Assembly (NCBI RefSeq): GCF_000499845.2
Contig: NC_023756.2
Span: 39,680,579 to 39,744,578 of the forward strand
Source of the DNA: Phaseolus vulgaris
Lineage: Eukaryota > Streptophyta > Magnoliopsida > Fabales > Fabaceae
Length of the DNA: 64,000 nucleotides
Direction of reading: 5' to 3'
A program made the position numbers and the translations under genes. Shown one piece after another: positions 23,530-33,530 of this stretch (position 1 is the first letter of the stretch; each line of letters begins with the position of its first letter). Below the pieces are notes generated by a model. That model made no database searches. It was not told the origin of the DNA and saw nothing but the letters and a program-made list of their open reading frames with translations.

Positions 23530-24387
23530 ATGGTAAATCAAAGGAAATATGCATTGGAATTATTAACAGATGCAGGTCTTTTAGCCTGCAAACCTGCACC
23601 CACTCCTATTGATAATCATGAGAAATTCTCTTCTACTGGAAGTGTTCCTTTCACAGATATTCAAGACTACAGAAGATTGATTGGAAGACTTATGTATCTC
23701 ACTAATACCCGACCTGACATAACATTTTCTGTGCAACAACTTTCTCAATTTCTTGCTAAGCCTACAATTGCTCACTATAATGCAGCGATTAGAATTCTCA
23801 GATATATCAAAGGGGCTCCAAGTCTTGGTCTATTTTTCTCTTCCACTACCTCTGTTCATCTGAAAGCCTTTTGTGATAGTGATTGGGGCACCTGTAGTGA
23901 TTCAAGACAATCACTAACTGGTTTTAGTGTGTATCTTGGGAATTCTCTCATATCTTGGAAATCAAAGAAGCAAGGAACAATATCAAAGAGTTCTTGTGAA
24001 GCTGAATATAGGGCAATGGCCACTGTTACATGTGAAATTCAATGGCTAACTTATCTTCTTCAAGATTTCAAAGTTCCTTTTGAGCAACCATCTCTTTTAT
24101 ACTGTGACAATGACTCAGCAAGATACATTGCAACAAATCCAGTGTTTCACGAGCGTACAAAACATATAGAAATAGATTGTCACGTGGTCCGGGAAAAATT
24201 AAAGAAGGGTCTCATCCATTTGCTTCCCATTTCCACCACAGAGCAACTGGCTAATATTTATACCAAAGCTTTAAGTCCTCAATATTTTAATAATATTTGT
24301 TCCAAGCTGGGTCTCATCAATATTTGCTCCCCAGCTTGTGGCGGGGTATTAAAGGATACAGATACCAGAGTTATAGAAGGATCCTAA
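23530..24387 (+). pseudogene. Copia pol 3' part: RNase H
   Basis: Continues pol in a shifted frame: YALELLTDAGLLACKPAPTP, then the tether YRRLIGRLMYLTNTRPDITF. The RNase H core is FCDSDWGTC, then SLTGFSVYLG, SSCEAEYRAMA, YCDNDSARYIA and TKHIEIDCHVVREKL. The frame reads into the right LTR and stops there. Ordinary Copia layout. Confidence 0.92.
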
Positions 24388-24695
24388 TATTAATTGGGTG
24401 TCTTTTCTAATTATCAGTTGTTTCTCTTTATAGAGGAGGATAATTTGGTGTCTTTTCTAATTATCAGTTGTTTCTCTTTATAGAGGTGAATAACCTTTAT
24501 TTTGTCTTGTGTGTTATAATTCTAGTATTTAATTATTGATTCTTTTCCTCTTTAGTTAAACCTAGAATGAGTGTACTACTTGTATATATTCAGACCATTT
24601 GTTTTGATTTGAATAACAAGAAAGAAGAGATATTCATTCTCATATCCTTTGTCTTCAGTTTACTCTTTTGTTCATCTCTGTTCTATTTTGTAATA
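24347..24695 (+). repeat. Copia right LTR
   Basis: Starts TATTAAAGGATACAG after a GTGGCGGGG purine tract and ends TTTTGTAATA. It is 20 bp shorter than the left LTR because the GTTCTCTTTTGTTCATCT repeat is present once. Confidence 0.92.
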
Positions 24696-25302
24696 TTATT
24701 CCTCCCAAACCAAGATGTTCAAGCTTGGAAAGACTTGACAAGCAATGAAGGTTTTGAGGGAACATAGAATAACTTTGCAAGTGAAGGTAGACCAAATTGG
24801 ATAGATTCCCAATATGAGAGGGAATATTTCCACTGAATGCAGCGTTAGAGAGATCAAGGTGAGTTAGGGAAGTCATTTTCCCAAGGTGAGTAGGAAGTGA
24901 CATACCTGGTGTCCGTAAGAACATGCCACTCAAGTCAAGATATCGTAGTTTGGAAAGACTTGATACCCAATCAATATTTTCTGCAAACAGATAATTACTT
25001 CCAAGGTCAAGATAGAACAAATTGGAGAGATTTCCAATCTGAGGAGGAATGTTCCCGTCGAATCCAGCGTATGAAAGATTGAGGTGAGTTAAGGAAGTCA
25101 TTGTTGCGATGAAAGAAGGAATTGGCATATTACCAAAATGATTGCCGCTGAAATCCAAGTAATTCAAATACTTCAAGTCAACCAAACAAGGATTAATCTC
25201 TCTAGAAAATACCGATCTAGAATAATCTTCGTATGTTTGTTGATTGAATACATCTTCATGAAAGAAACTAGGTTCTGTGTTGAGGTGAAGCTCTGCAACG
25301 TG

Positions 25303-25628
25303 TGTTGGAGATCCCACATCGACTAGAGATTAGAGCCTTTCATTGTATATAAGTGGGTGCAAACCTTAACCTCATTGAGCCGGTTTTATGGGGTTGAGTT
25401 AGGCTTAAAGTCCACTCCGTAATATGGTATCATAGCTATTTCGAGCCTATCCTAGCGATTGATTGTGTTGGGCCTATCGTTCCACCCGCTATCGGGCCGC
25501 TATCGGACCACCCATAATATATAGTCCCACACACGAGTTGGTAGTCTCGGCGTGAGGGGGGTGTGTTGGAGATCCCACATCGACTAGAGATTAGAACCTT
25601 TCATTGTATATAAGTCCACTTCTTAACA
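25303..25628 (+). mobile_element. TRIM (terminal-repeat retrotransposon in miniature), 326 bp
   Basis: The left LTR is 25303-25423 (TGTTGGAGATCCCAC...). The PBS TGGTATCATAGC is at 25425-25436, with one mismatch to the Copia PBS. A short non-coding interior ends in GGCGTGAGGGGGGTG. A right LTR at 25564-25628 has lost its middle and ends AACA. Target duplication ACGTG is at 25298-25302 and 25629-25633. It interrupts RLP codons ITVHV/AELHL. Too small to code for protein. Confidence 0.92.
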
Positions 25629-25861
25629 ACGTGAACTGTGATGTTGTTGCATAGAACTCCAACCCAGTGGCAACAATTAGAATCCACAGTTGCATTCCAA
25701 GATGAAAGCCTATTTGAAGTATCTTTGAGATGATGCTTCAGCTTCAAGAGTGTCTCTCTCTCATTTGGGATGCACACTATCTCTCTCCACACACCAAAAC
25801 TTGACATAAAAAGTGAAAGCCAACAAAGGTGAACGAGAATTAAAATAGAACACTGCTTCAT

Positions 25862-27049
25862 CACACAAGCTCTGTATAACAAACTAAATGTTTATTGTAT
25901 CAGAAATCTTGGTTCTGCATATTAAACTCTTTCTGTTATATATATACTCGTTGGGCAAAGCCCTTTTTTCTTCATTTTAAACATTTTTTACTCTTTCAAT
26001 CAGTTATTCACTTTAAAATTCTAATATCACTTGGATTCGTAGACTGCGAAGAGTCTACATTGTTTTTTTGTTTACTTGAAAAGTCTTCGTTCAAAGTCTT
26101 TGGGTAGGTTGTTATGTTGTCTCTTTCCAATTGAATTTGTAGTTGAACATTACAGCTTTGCCACATGAAAATTATCATAAGCATTGCGGAAAACATTTTA
26201 TTCCTTTATTTTAAACGTTCTTTTAGTCAGGATTACTTATATAATACATGTTTAAACTTTTGTCCTGTATAATTTTATTTTATTATTTTATCAAGCCTAT
26301 TACCCAATTTTTATTATTTTATGTTTTTTAGTGTTTTTTATATATATGCATAGGCCTTTTTCTGATGAGATTAGGTTATAATTATAATTAATAAAGTTAA
26401 AATTTACCCACTTGAGCATGTGATATGCAAGTCCATGCAACTTTTCCATTAATATTGTATATTTTTTGTTTTTTTGATTTTATTACACCGTATATGGACT
26501 TCATGTTCTTGGATTTACTGTAACTGTTTAGATTAAAGAGTTGTTAATTGATTATATATTGTACCTTAATCGATTATATATTGACTCATAATTGAGTCAG
26601 ATCTAAAAAACCCCTTATTCTCTTGTATTTTTCGTTCACATTCTCTGCCAGGTAAAACCCAACACAATGATATTAGACTCACTCTCACCTTTTCAAATTG
26701 ACACGTAAAATAAGTAATTACTTTTCGCATTTCTTATATATTCCATCTTATTTTTTAATTGTAAATCTTCTGTTCAAAATTTTGTTTCTATTTAATTATA
26801 TGCCCTCTCAAAATTAAAACTACATTCATTGTGGTTTTACTAAATATACCCTTATTATTGAGAAAAGAAAAAAAATATTTTAGATACTTTATCATTATTA
26901 AAATGAAATATTTATTCTACTGAAAAAGAAATAAGTGATATAAATGATTTTATATATAAGAAGATTAAAATGATAAAAATATTATTAACCAAATTTAAAA
27001 ATTTATGAAAATTAATATTTGTATTGATGTATATAATCAAACCTTAAAC

Positions 27050-27055
<6 letters not shown>
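25862..27055. other. Intergenic sequence upstream of the RLP pseudogene
   Basis: No gene is seen. About 26540-26600 has AATCGATTATATATTG twice. A possible TATA block (TTATATATATACTCG) lies at 25937, about 75 bp upstream of the RLP start, in minus sense. Confidence 0.5.

Positions 27056-27086
<31 letters not shown>
27056..27086. repeat. (TA)n microsatellite
   Basis: Uninterrupted TA dinucleotide run of about 15 units. Confidence 0.9.
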
Positions 27087-27090
<4 letters not shown>

Positions 27091-27098
27091 GATAAAGG

Positions 27099-27480
27099 CA
27101 CTGCAAGAAGAAAGGATTTTAACGGAAGTTATTTAGCATAAATTTATATAATTTCAGGAATTGATTTAATTAACATAGGTTTTTTTAACCTTCCTTAAGT
27201 TCCAAAAGTTATTCAAAAACCTCAGCAAAATAACATAGATCTTTTTAACCTTCGTTAAATTTTAAAGGTTTATTTTAAAATCTCAGCAAAATAACAGAGG
27301 TTTTTTCAACCTTCGTTAAATTCAAAAGGTTTATTCTAAAATCTCAGCAAAATAATGAAGGTTTTTTTAACCTTCGTTAAATTACAAAGGTTTATTCTAA
27401 AACCTCAGCAAAATGATGGAGATTTTTTTAACCTTCGTTAAATTCCAAAGATTTATTGTAGAACCTCAATAACTCCAAAT
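27099..27480. mobile_element. CACTA-like terminus with 61-62 bp subterminal tandem repeats
   Basis: Starts CACTGCAAGAAGAAAGG, close to the CACTACAAGAAAA ends of plant CACTA elements. It is followed by about five copies of a 61-62 bp unit (CCTCAGCAAAATAACA(T/G)A, TTTTTTTAACCTTCGTTAAA, AAAGGTTTATT). No opposite end was found, so this is probably a fragment. Confidence 0.55.
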
Positions 27481-28077
27481 TTTCAAACTTTAATAAATAA
27501 ATAATTAAAAATAAATAGTTTTAATATATTTTATAACTAAATTTTCTAAAATTTTGAAAGTGTAACTTTACATTACAAATAAGTTTTCTAAAGTTTCACA
27601 AATTTATTTTAAAAACTCAGCAAAATAACCTTGGATACTAAGTATATCAAGAACTAATCTTGGATAATATAGTTTCTAGTTTTTTTTCTTATGATTGATG
27701 GTAGTTAGTTTATATAATTTCTAGTTTTTTTGTTACGAGTTCATACTTCAAAAAACTTGACTTATTTTGTTTTAGTTTTTGATGTTTTATGTGCAGTTTT
27801 AGTTATAATTGTTACTATTTAATTCTCATAATTTTGAAATATTTTAAATTAAGACCTTTATTTTAAAATACATCTAATAATTAATTCACTGTGAAAAGTG
27901 ATAAAGTTAGTTTCTCATCACAATATGTTCTTACAATCTTTAGCCAAGAACACACATGACTTTTAAGCCCACATCTGATAGACAATGCAATTATTTAGGA
28001 TATATAAAGTAGTGAAAAACACTAGTTGCTGTTGAGTTAGGTAACAATGGTTTGTGACCCAAGTTGGGGCAGTAAGG
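27481..28077. other. AT-rich intergenic sequence
   Basis: No gene is seen. May include the interior of the CACTA-like fragment to the left. Confidence 0.45.
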
Positions 28078-28710
28078 TGATAAAAGAAACAATATTGGAG
28101 TAAGAAGAAGATAGTGCCTTATTTAGTGTTTCTTCTCCTTAATTAGATATAATAGACATAAGTGTGACGGATTGTTATTCCTTGTTAGGACTACCGTTGG
28201 CGACCATTGAACTTGTGCCGGAGAGAAGTGTGTCTACGGTGGAAGAGAGAAGTCAAGAGAATCGGTAGAGATGGTGGAAAATGGGGTTGAAGGTTATTTC
28301 AAAAGACAAGTCATTTTACGCATGATTCAAGAGAGAGGAGATAAGCATTCTCATGGAATATACACATGGAGAAAAGTGGGTATTGATTAAACTAGTAGAC
28401 GTATGTTTTACTGGTGAGTTTCAGTTGAATAGGATTGACGCATGTTCAATCTTATTTAGCTCGGTTGGAGGATTGAGAAATGATTAATCTTTAGAAAACT
28501 TGTGAAGAATTCAATGGTGGAAGAACTAGGGGATCGACCGCTTTTTATTGCAAATAAATTTTGAATTTTGTTCACTGGAATCACTATTGGATTCGTTGGG
28601 AGACGACTTAGGTTCATCTGACCACATCTATACTATCATCTCTCTAGCGTTAGACAGGTCTACACTGGAATCCTCTTAATTTGACAACGCAAAATGACAA
28701 CTATCAAATT

Positions 28711-28729
28711 TGGCGCCGTTGTCTAGGAA
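28711..28729 (+). other. Ty3-type primer-binding site
   Basis: TGGCGCCGTTGTCTAGGAA, close to the TGGCGCCGTTGCCGGGGA site used by Athila/Tat-lineage Ty3 elements (family knowledge). It lies 4 nt after the LTR. Confidence 0.75.
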
Positions 28730-28904
28730 TCCAATTTGATTTTGGTTTTCAAGTTTTTCTTTTTATCTGTATAATTTCTTTTTCCTAATTTTATTTTCTG
28801 CATATTTAACTTGTCTTTTCTTCTTATTAGTTTTTATTTATTTATTATAGTATAAAATACGAAAAATTAAAATAAATAATATAAATAATATAATATTCAA
28901 GATA

Positions 28905-29390
28905 TTATTTTATGATATTTGATTTTATTTCTTTATATTATCGTTATCTTATTTTGATTTTCTTTTATTCTATTTCCTTATATTTTTTATTTGAATCTTA
29001 TTTTCATTTGCATTTATTTTATTTATTTTATATCTTTTATTTCAATCTTATTTTGATTTGCTTTGATTTTATTTCCTTATATCTTTTATTTTAATCTTAT
29101 TTTCATTTTATTTCCTTATATTTGCTATATTTATCTTATTTTGATTTGTCTTTATTTTATTTCCTTATATATTTTATTTTAATCTTATTTTGATTTCTTT
29201 TTATTTTATTTCCTTATATATGTTATCGTTATTTTGTTTTTATTTTAGTTTTTATATCTTTTATTTTGATTTGCATTTATTTTTTTATTTTTTTAAACTC
29301 ATTTTTTTTCTGCCATTTTTTTATTTTTTTATGTTTTTGGTTTATTTTTTGTTGTTACTATTCTTATTTTCTATATTTCTCTAACTATTT
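28905..29390 (+). repeat. T-rich degenerate tandem repeat in the Ty3 leader
   Basis: Repeated TTATTTCCTTATAT(C)TTTTATTT(T/C)AATC TTATTTT words with variable spacing. The Phe/Tyr/Leu-rich reading frames here are by-products. Confidence 0.7.
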
Positions 29391-29642
29391 TTTTAGCATC
29401 AAGCGTAGCATTTGCATTAGTGTTTTATATATAGTATAAGATTTTGCATTTAGGAAAGACAGTTTAGCTGTTACTCTTTGATTTTTTTAATTGAAAGTAA
29501 TTCAAGGAAGACTCTGGCTAGGAAAGACTTGGTTTTTAAGTTTGTTCATCTCTGACTCACCTCTCTTTTCTAGGAGTTGACTTGGGTTGTTTCTTTAAAA
29601 AAAAAAAAAAAGATTTTGTTCTGAGGGGTCTAATAGGTATTA

Positions 29643-29867
29643 ATGTCCATTCATATTAGTGTCCATTCACACTCTGGTGCAACAACCATCATCTTGGGCA
29701 GACCTTTCCTGAAGACAACCCGCACCAAGATTGATGGTCATGCAAGCACACTAACTATGGAGTTTGGAGATAGTCTAGTCCAGTTCAATATCCTAGATGA
29801 TATGAAACACTCGGTTGAAGATCACTTTGTGTATCTGTTCTGGCCGGTTGACTTGCTCGCCTGTTGA
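29643..29867 (+). pseudogene. Ty3 protease (retropepsin) C-terminal fragment
   Basis: Reads SGATTIILGRPFLKTTRTKI, then DGHASTLTMEFGDSLVQFNI. ILGRPFLKT is the C-terminal conserved block of the retropepsin domain in legume Ty3 elements. The catalytic D-S/T-G block lies upstream and is absent. The frame ends in TGA soon after. Confidence 0.7.
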
Positions 29868-29937
29868 CTTTGATGACAAGTTCTAGCTCCGTCTGTCTCT
29901 TCAAGAATCTATTCTATCTATTGCTGTTATGGAACAT

Positions 29938-30511
29938 AGCTCCGTTGAAATAGAGGGGGCCCTGCCTGTTGATTGCACTCCGACGATCAAGTCAGTAAAG
30001 GGCTTGCTAAAAATCAAGAAGTATTCAGTTTTAGTCTTAGAAACAACGTGCCTTAACCTGGGGTCTCGAGTCCCCTTTTATAACTTACCTCTTGTAACAA
30101 ATTTCTCTCACGAGAATCTAATCTCAACTAAAAGCATACTGAACAGGAGAAACACATTGTTCAGGGGCGCCTCCTCTCAAGGTGCCATAACAGAACGAAT
30201 ATTGTCTTCTAGGAGTGCATAGAATAATAATAGAGTAACCATAAGGGCATCAACTCATGTGCCAACATCAGGGGAACATTTTGCTTGCATGGGCACCCTA
30301 CTCATGATGCAACGTTATCTTTCATTTTACATGCAACCTAGCCACTACGTGCCCTATAACACATGGGCATAGGTTTAAAATAAAACATTTACTTGACCTA
30401 GACCCCACACGCACTAAGCGTACCCTTAGGTCCGTAAACACCCTTTATTAACAGCCTTATATTTATGTGTAAAAGATTACTTCAATCATACCAAAATGGG
30501 TTTACTGACCA
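29938..30511 (-). mobile_element. LTR relic of the TGGTCAG family (minus orientation)
   Basis: On the minus strand the LTR starts TGGTCAGTAAACCC at 30511 and ends GTGCAATCAACA at 29967. It is followed by GGCAGGGCCCCCTCTATTTCAA. The same end and leader are seen at 10800-10870 on the plus strand. No coding region remains. Confidence 0.6.
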
Positions 30512-30540
30512 AACTGGGCCCAATCACATGGATTGAGAAT

Positions 30541-30655
30541 GCCCCAACAATTGGGTATTTCTCCAAACAAATTATTTGGCAAGATTGAGAATTCTATTAT
30601 TGCATTTGGTTGTCTTGATTTTTGCATAAAAAATCACCCATGGATTTTGATATGC
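30541..30655 (-). pseudogene. RLP scrap (internal LRR region)
   Basis: Closely matches 18478-18570 of the RLP pseudogene, including the stretch CAAATTATTTG(G/A)...AGATTGAGAA and TTTTGCATAAAAAATCA(C/T)CCATGGAT. About 110 bp of the LRR region just before the 'DDFLC' block; no frame of its own. Confidence 0.75.
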
Positions 30656-31261
30656 ATTTTTTCTTGAGTGTTAGATGGAAGTGATGGAAGGCAGCAAAAG
30701 ACTTGTAGATTTATGGAGGAAGCATGAAATGGCTATGAAGGTTTAAGGGTTTGGACTTGAGTTTACAAGGTTCAAGGCCTATGAAAGAGGTTAGGCCAAC
30801 TTCCTTGAGTTTCTAAGAATGCAAGAAGCATCATAGAGAGAGACTTGGATAGAATGTGCTTAGAATTTCATAAACACAATTTCATATAGCAATCAACTCT
30901 AATTTTACAAGAGAGAAGTCTCTTATTTATTGCATAAGAAGACTCCTAAAATGACTATTAGAGTTATAAATACTCTCCATTCATACCATGTCATGTGACA
31001 ATCCTATGTATAAGAAACTTTCCATTCACAAGTTGCTATGTGTCATTGAATGATTGGAGATTTATGGTAGAAGGCGCCCCAAGATGTCAAGTTTTAGAGA
31101 AAAAATATATTCTTATTCTAAAGTTGGCTCAGAAATACAAAGTCTCAAAATACTATTCTACGTTTTACAATTTTATACAAGAGTAAGGCATATATTATCT
31201 TTTGTGTTCTTTCAAGTTGATTCTATATATTATCTTTTGTGTTCTTTCAAGTTGATTCTAA
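30656..31261. other. Intergenic sequence with a 35-bp tandem duplication
   Basis: No gene is seen. Around 31190-31260 the unit ATATTATCTTTTGTGTTCTT...GATTCTA occurs twice in tandem. Confidence 0.6.
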
Positions 31262-32690
31262 TCTATAACCAAAATAGATTATAAATGAAGCTATGTATAA
31301 GATTATAAGTAATATATTCGCTTAAAATCCACTCAAAATCATCATATGTATACGCACATGATGCTTTAACACGATTCTGCATTCATTTATTATGTTAGGA
31401 AGGTGGTTGATAGGGCTGAATTGCACTTTTAATGTTCTAATTTCTATAGCTTGATTTCTTCTGAAAGCCAAGAATTAGTTTTTTAAATTAATTTTGAAAT
31501 CATTATAAAAACTCTATTCATAAATAGTCAAGTTTTCACTAAATATCTACCTATATTTCTAAATGTCTCTATTTTTGGGCTCCACTTTCTTTTTCTCTTT
31601 GATTTCGTTTTTTGTGTTAAATTATCAAGTTGAGGTGTATAATAACTAAACTTTTGTTGTTTGACAGAGTCTTAGCCCTTCACTCTCATACTCATTATTC
31701 ATAAATTAATTATAGTTACACCAAGCCATCACATTTAATGTTTTTTTTTTCCAAATTGTATACAAGTCATAAAAATATCTAACTTATAAAGATATTTTTC
31801 TCTTTATACAATTTTTGGTTCTCATATATTTCTAAAAAAAGTTGGGGTTTGTGTATTTTAAGTGGAAATTACAGTTTTTTTTACCTAAAATTAATTATCA
31901 GGGAGACCTAAAAAAGAGTGTAAAATTGTAATGTAAATTTTACATTTATGGTTACTATGATTTTTCTTTTTTAAAAGTTTGGATCTGTTTTTTTTTGCAT
32001 ATGGAACATTTCACAGAAAAAATAAAATAGAACGATCGAATAAGTGTTGAATTTTTCAAAAATAATATTATCCGTCCTTTTTAAACTCCAGTTTATTCAA
32101 ACTTTTTTTTGGTAGAATATTTCATACAATTTTCTATACGAAAGGAGAATATCTCTCCATTTTTGTTTTAGTTGGGTAGAAAAAGAATTCAATTGTTAGG
32201 ATACATATTTTAAATTGTTAGTCATTATTGTTCTGTCCTCTCTATGGATTAGAAAATTGGGTCAAGAAAAGGTAAAAGAATTAAATTTGATACAAAGATT
32301 TCCATTGTCTAGTGGTGTATATTTTATGGGTTATAAAAGTGATTCACCCATGACAAGAAACTGAAGAAAATGAAAACATTATAGGTTGTGAATTTCTGTG
32401 AACATGGTATAGGTTAAAATATTAGCTCACCAATGATAAGATGGAAGAAATATAACAAACCTTTAAATTTTTTATTTTTTAGAGTGGCAATTTGAGTTGA
32501 ACCATTTTGTTTCACTAGTCCTGCATTTGATTGATTTGCATAAAAATTATGGATCAATAGGTCCGATTTGTTCTGCACAACAATGGATTCATGGGCTGAC
32601 TTGTATGAATTAAAAAAAAAGGATGGAAACTGTGTAACAAAGATTAGAATACTAAGATTTTCTTCATTCTTTCTAGTCTTTTAGATAAAT
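31262..32690. repeat. RLP 5'-flank, near-identical copy of 2220-3590
   Basis: Collinear with 2220-3590 with few differences, and ending at the same place where the CACTA element interrupts copy 1 (AGATTAGAATACTAAGATTT). Here the sequence continues (TCTTCATTCTTTCTAGTC) without a CACTA element. No gene is seen. Confidence 0.88.
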
Positions 32691-33010
32691 GTGTAGGTGT
32701 ATTTTTTAGTTGTATTTTGTGCAGAGGCACATATAGGTCCTAATTGGGAGTCTCAATTGGGCATTGTTAGACGGTCAAACCTTTAGAAACCCTAATCAAC
32801 ATTCACCAATGAACATAGGGTTAAGTTAGAAGTCCTACACTTAAATAAGTATAAAATAGGCAAAAGCTAGGTTAGATGTTGTGATGAGTGTAAGGGCAAG
32901 AGAAAACATAGAAACAGAGAGAGGGAAAATATAAACGTATTGTATTATTGAAAGAGAGAATATATAGAGTATATATAACGTAAAACATAGGGCATGTGAG
33001 TGTAAGATAC
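32691..33010. other. Possible LTR of the neighbouring Copia relic
   Basis: No gene is seen. On the minus strand it follows the RNase H relic and a purine-rich TACGAGGGGATATTAACC, where a Copia 3' LTR would lie. It contains repeated ATATAGAGTATATATAACG. Confidence 0.35.
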
Positions 33011-33530
33011 AAAACTATATACATTTGGAAAACAGTTATCCAATATGGTTAATATCCCCTCGTAAATTTAGGTTTAGATTATCCAAAACCGTAAGTTTAT
33101 TTTGGGTAGAGCTAAAATGTGAACAAGAAATGAATTTATTTAGGATATCAACATGGAATCGTGCTGGAATATGAGTGAGGCATGCACATTGGTTTTGAAT
33201 GTGGTCGGTCACGTAGGAAATTAAGGTCCAACTCAAAGTGTTTGGTTTTTTAAGTACAAAATAGGATTTGCAGAGAGTAAGACAACTCCAAGAATATCAA
33301 AGAAAACTTTTGGAATAGTAGTGGAGATATGAAGTTTTGAAGATAAGGGTTGAAGCCATATTATATCAGTAAGAACTCCATGATACTCAGCTTTCGTGCT
33401 ACTCCGAGAAACTTCCTTTTGTTTATGGGATGATCATGAGATGATGTTGGAACAAAAATAGACACAGTAACCAGTAATATATTTTCTATCGTCAATAGAA
33501 GCGAAGTGTAACATTTTACTGTTATTATTA
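33011..33530 (-). pseudogene. Copia RNase H relic
   Basis: On the minus strand, with stops and frame changes, it encodes pieces such as RKYITGYCVYFCSN, VSRSSTKAEYHGVLTD, LHISTTIPKVFFDILGVVLL and HIPARFHVDILNKF. These match the end of Copia pol: RNase H, then the TKHIELDxHFVRD-type tail. Nothing upstream of RNase H is left. Confidence 0.75.

Larger units (their letters stand above)
19596..24695 (+). mobile_element. Ty1/Copia retrotransposon, 5.1 kb, defective, TATTA...TAATA LTR ends
   Basis: LTRs are at 19596-19964 and 24347-24695. A tRNA-iMet-type PBS follows at 19965-19977. The order gag zinc knuckle, integrase, reverse transcriptase, RNase H is that of Ty1/Copia. Purine-rich GTGGCGGGG precedes the right LTR. 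Defects: most of gag and all of the protease are missing, a TRIM body sits behind the PBS, a 927-bp solo LTR sits in integrase, and pol has frame changes and a stop. The LTRs differ at about eight positions by eye plus a ~20-bp duplication in the left one, so the insertion is moderately recent. Inserted in sense opposite to the RLP. Confidence 0.93.
19591..24700. other. Target-site duplication of the Copia insertion (TTATT)
   Basis: TTATT at 19591-19595 and again at 24696-24700 bracket the element exactly. Dropping the element and one copy restores the RLP reading frame across the junction (GLGG then INLSQSFNWLH). Confidence 0.92.
17404..25861 (-). pseudogene. Receptor-like protein (LRR-RLP) pseudogene with two nested insertions
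   Basis: The gene starts at ATG 25861 (MKQCSILILVHLCWLSLFMS, a signal peptide) with the cap motif SNCCHWVGVLC. Many LRRs follow, then a C-terminal LRR block (IDLSRNKLSREIP, LNLSKNQLSGQIP), a membrane helix (FFVSMTLGFVVGFWVIVAPL) and a short basic tail ending LQSCW at 17404. A TRIM (25303-25628, duplication ACGTG) and a Copia element (19596-24695, duplication TTATT) interrupt it. Removing both and one copy of each duplication leaves 3022 nt. Other lesions are a 1-nt deletion near 19402-19407, an in-frame TAG at 18894-18896 (CAG in the expected QLTSLYLNSW block) and a 1-nt deletion near 18612-18622. Adding the two lost bases gives 1008 codons, a normal RLP length. The 402-codon frame at 17404-18612 is only its 3' part and should not be read as a separate gene. 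Confidence 0.93.
28078..29900 (+). mobile_element. Ty3-type LTR retrotransposon fragment (LTR, PBS, leader, protease)
   Basis: The candidate LTR is 28078-28706 with TGATA...TATCA ends. The PBS TGGCGCCGTTGTCTAGGAA starts at 28711. A T-rich leader with degenerate ~45-50-bp repeats (TTTATTTCCTTATAT...TTTTAATCTTATTTTGATT) fills 28905-29390. A protease piece follows at 29643-29867. Gag, reverse transcriptase and integrase are missing. Confidence 0.7.

Noticed and set aside
28912..29384. Phe/Tyr/Leu-rich hydrophobic frames that look like membrane proteins
   Set aside because: They are produced by a T-rich tandem repeat in the leader of a Ty3 fragment.
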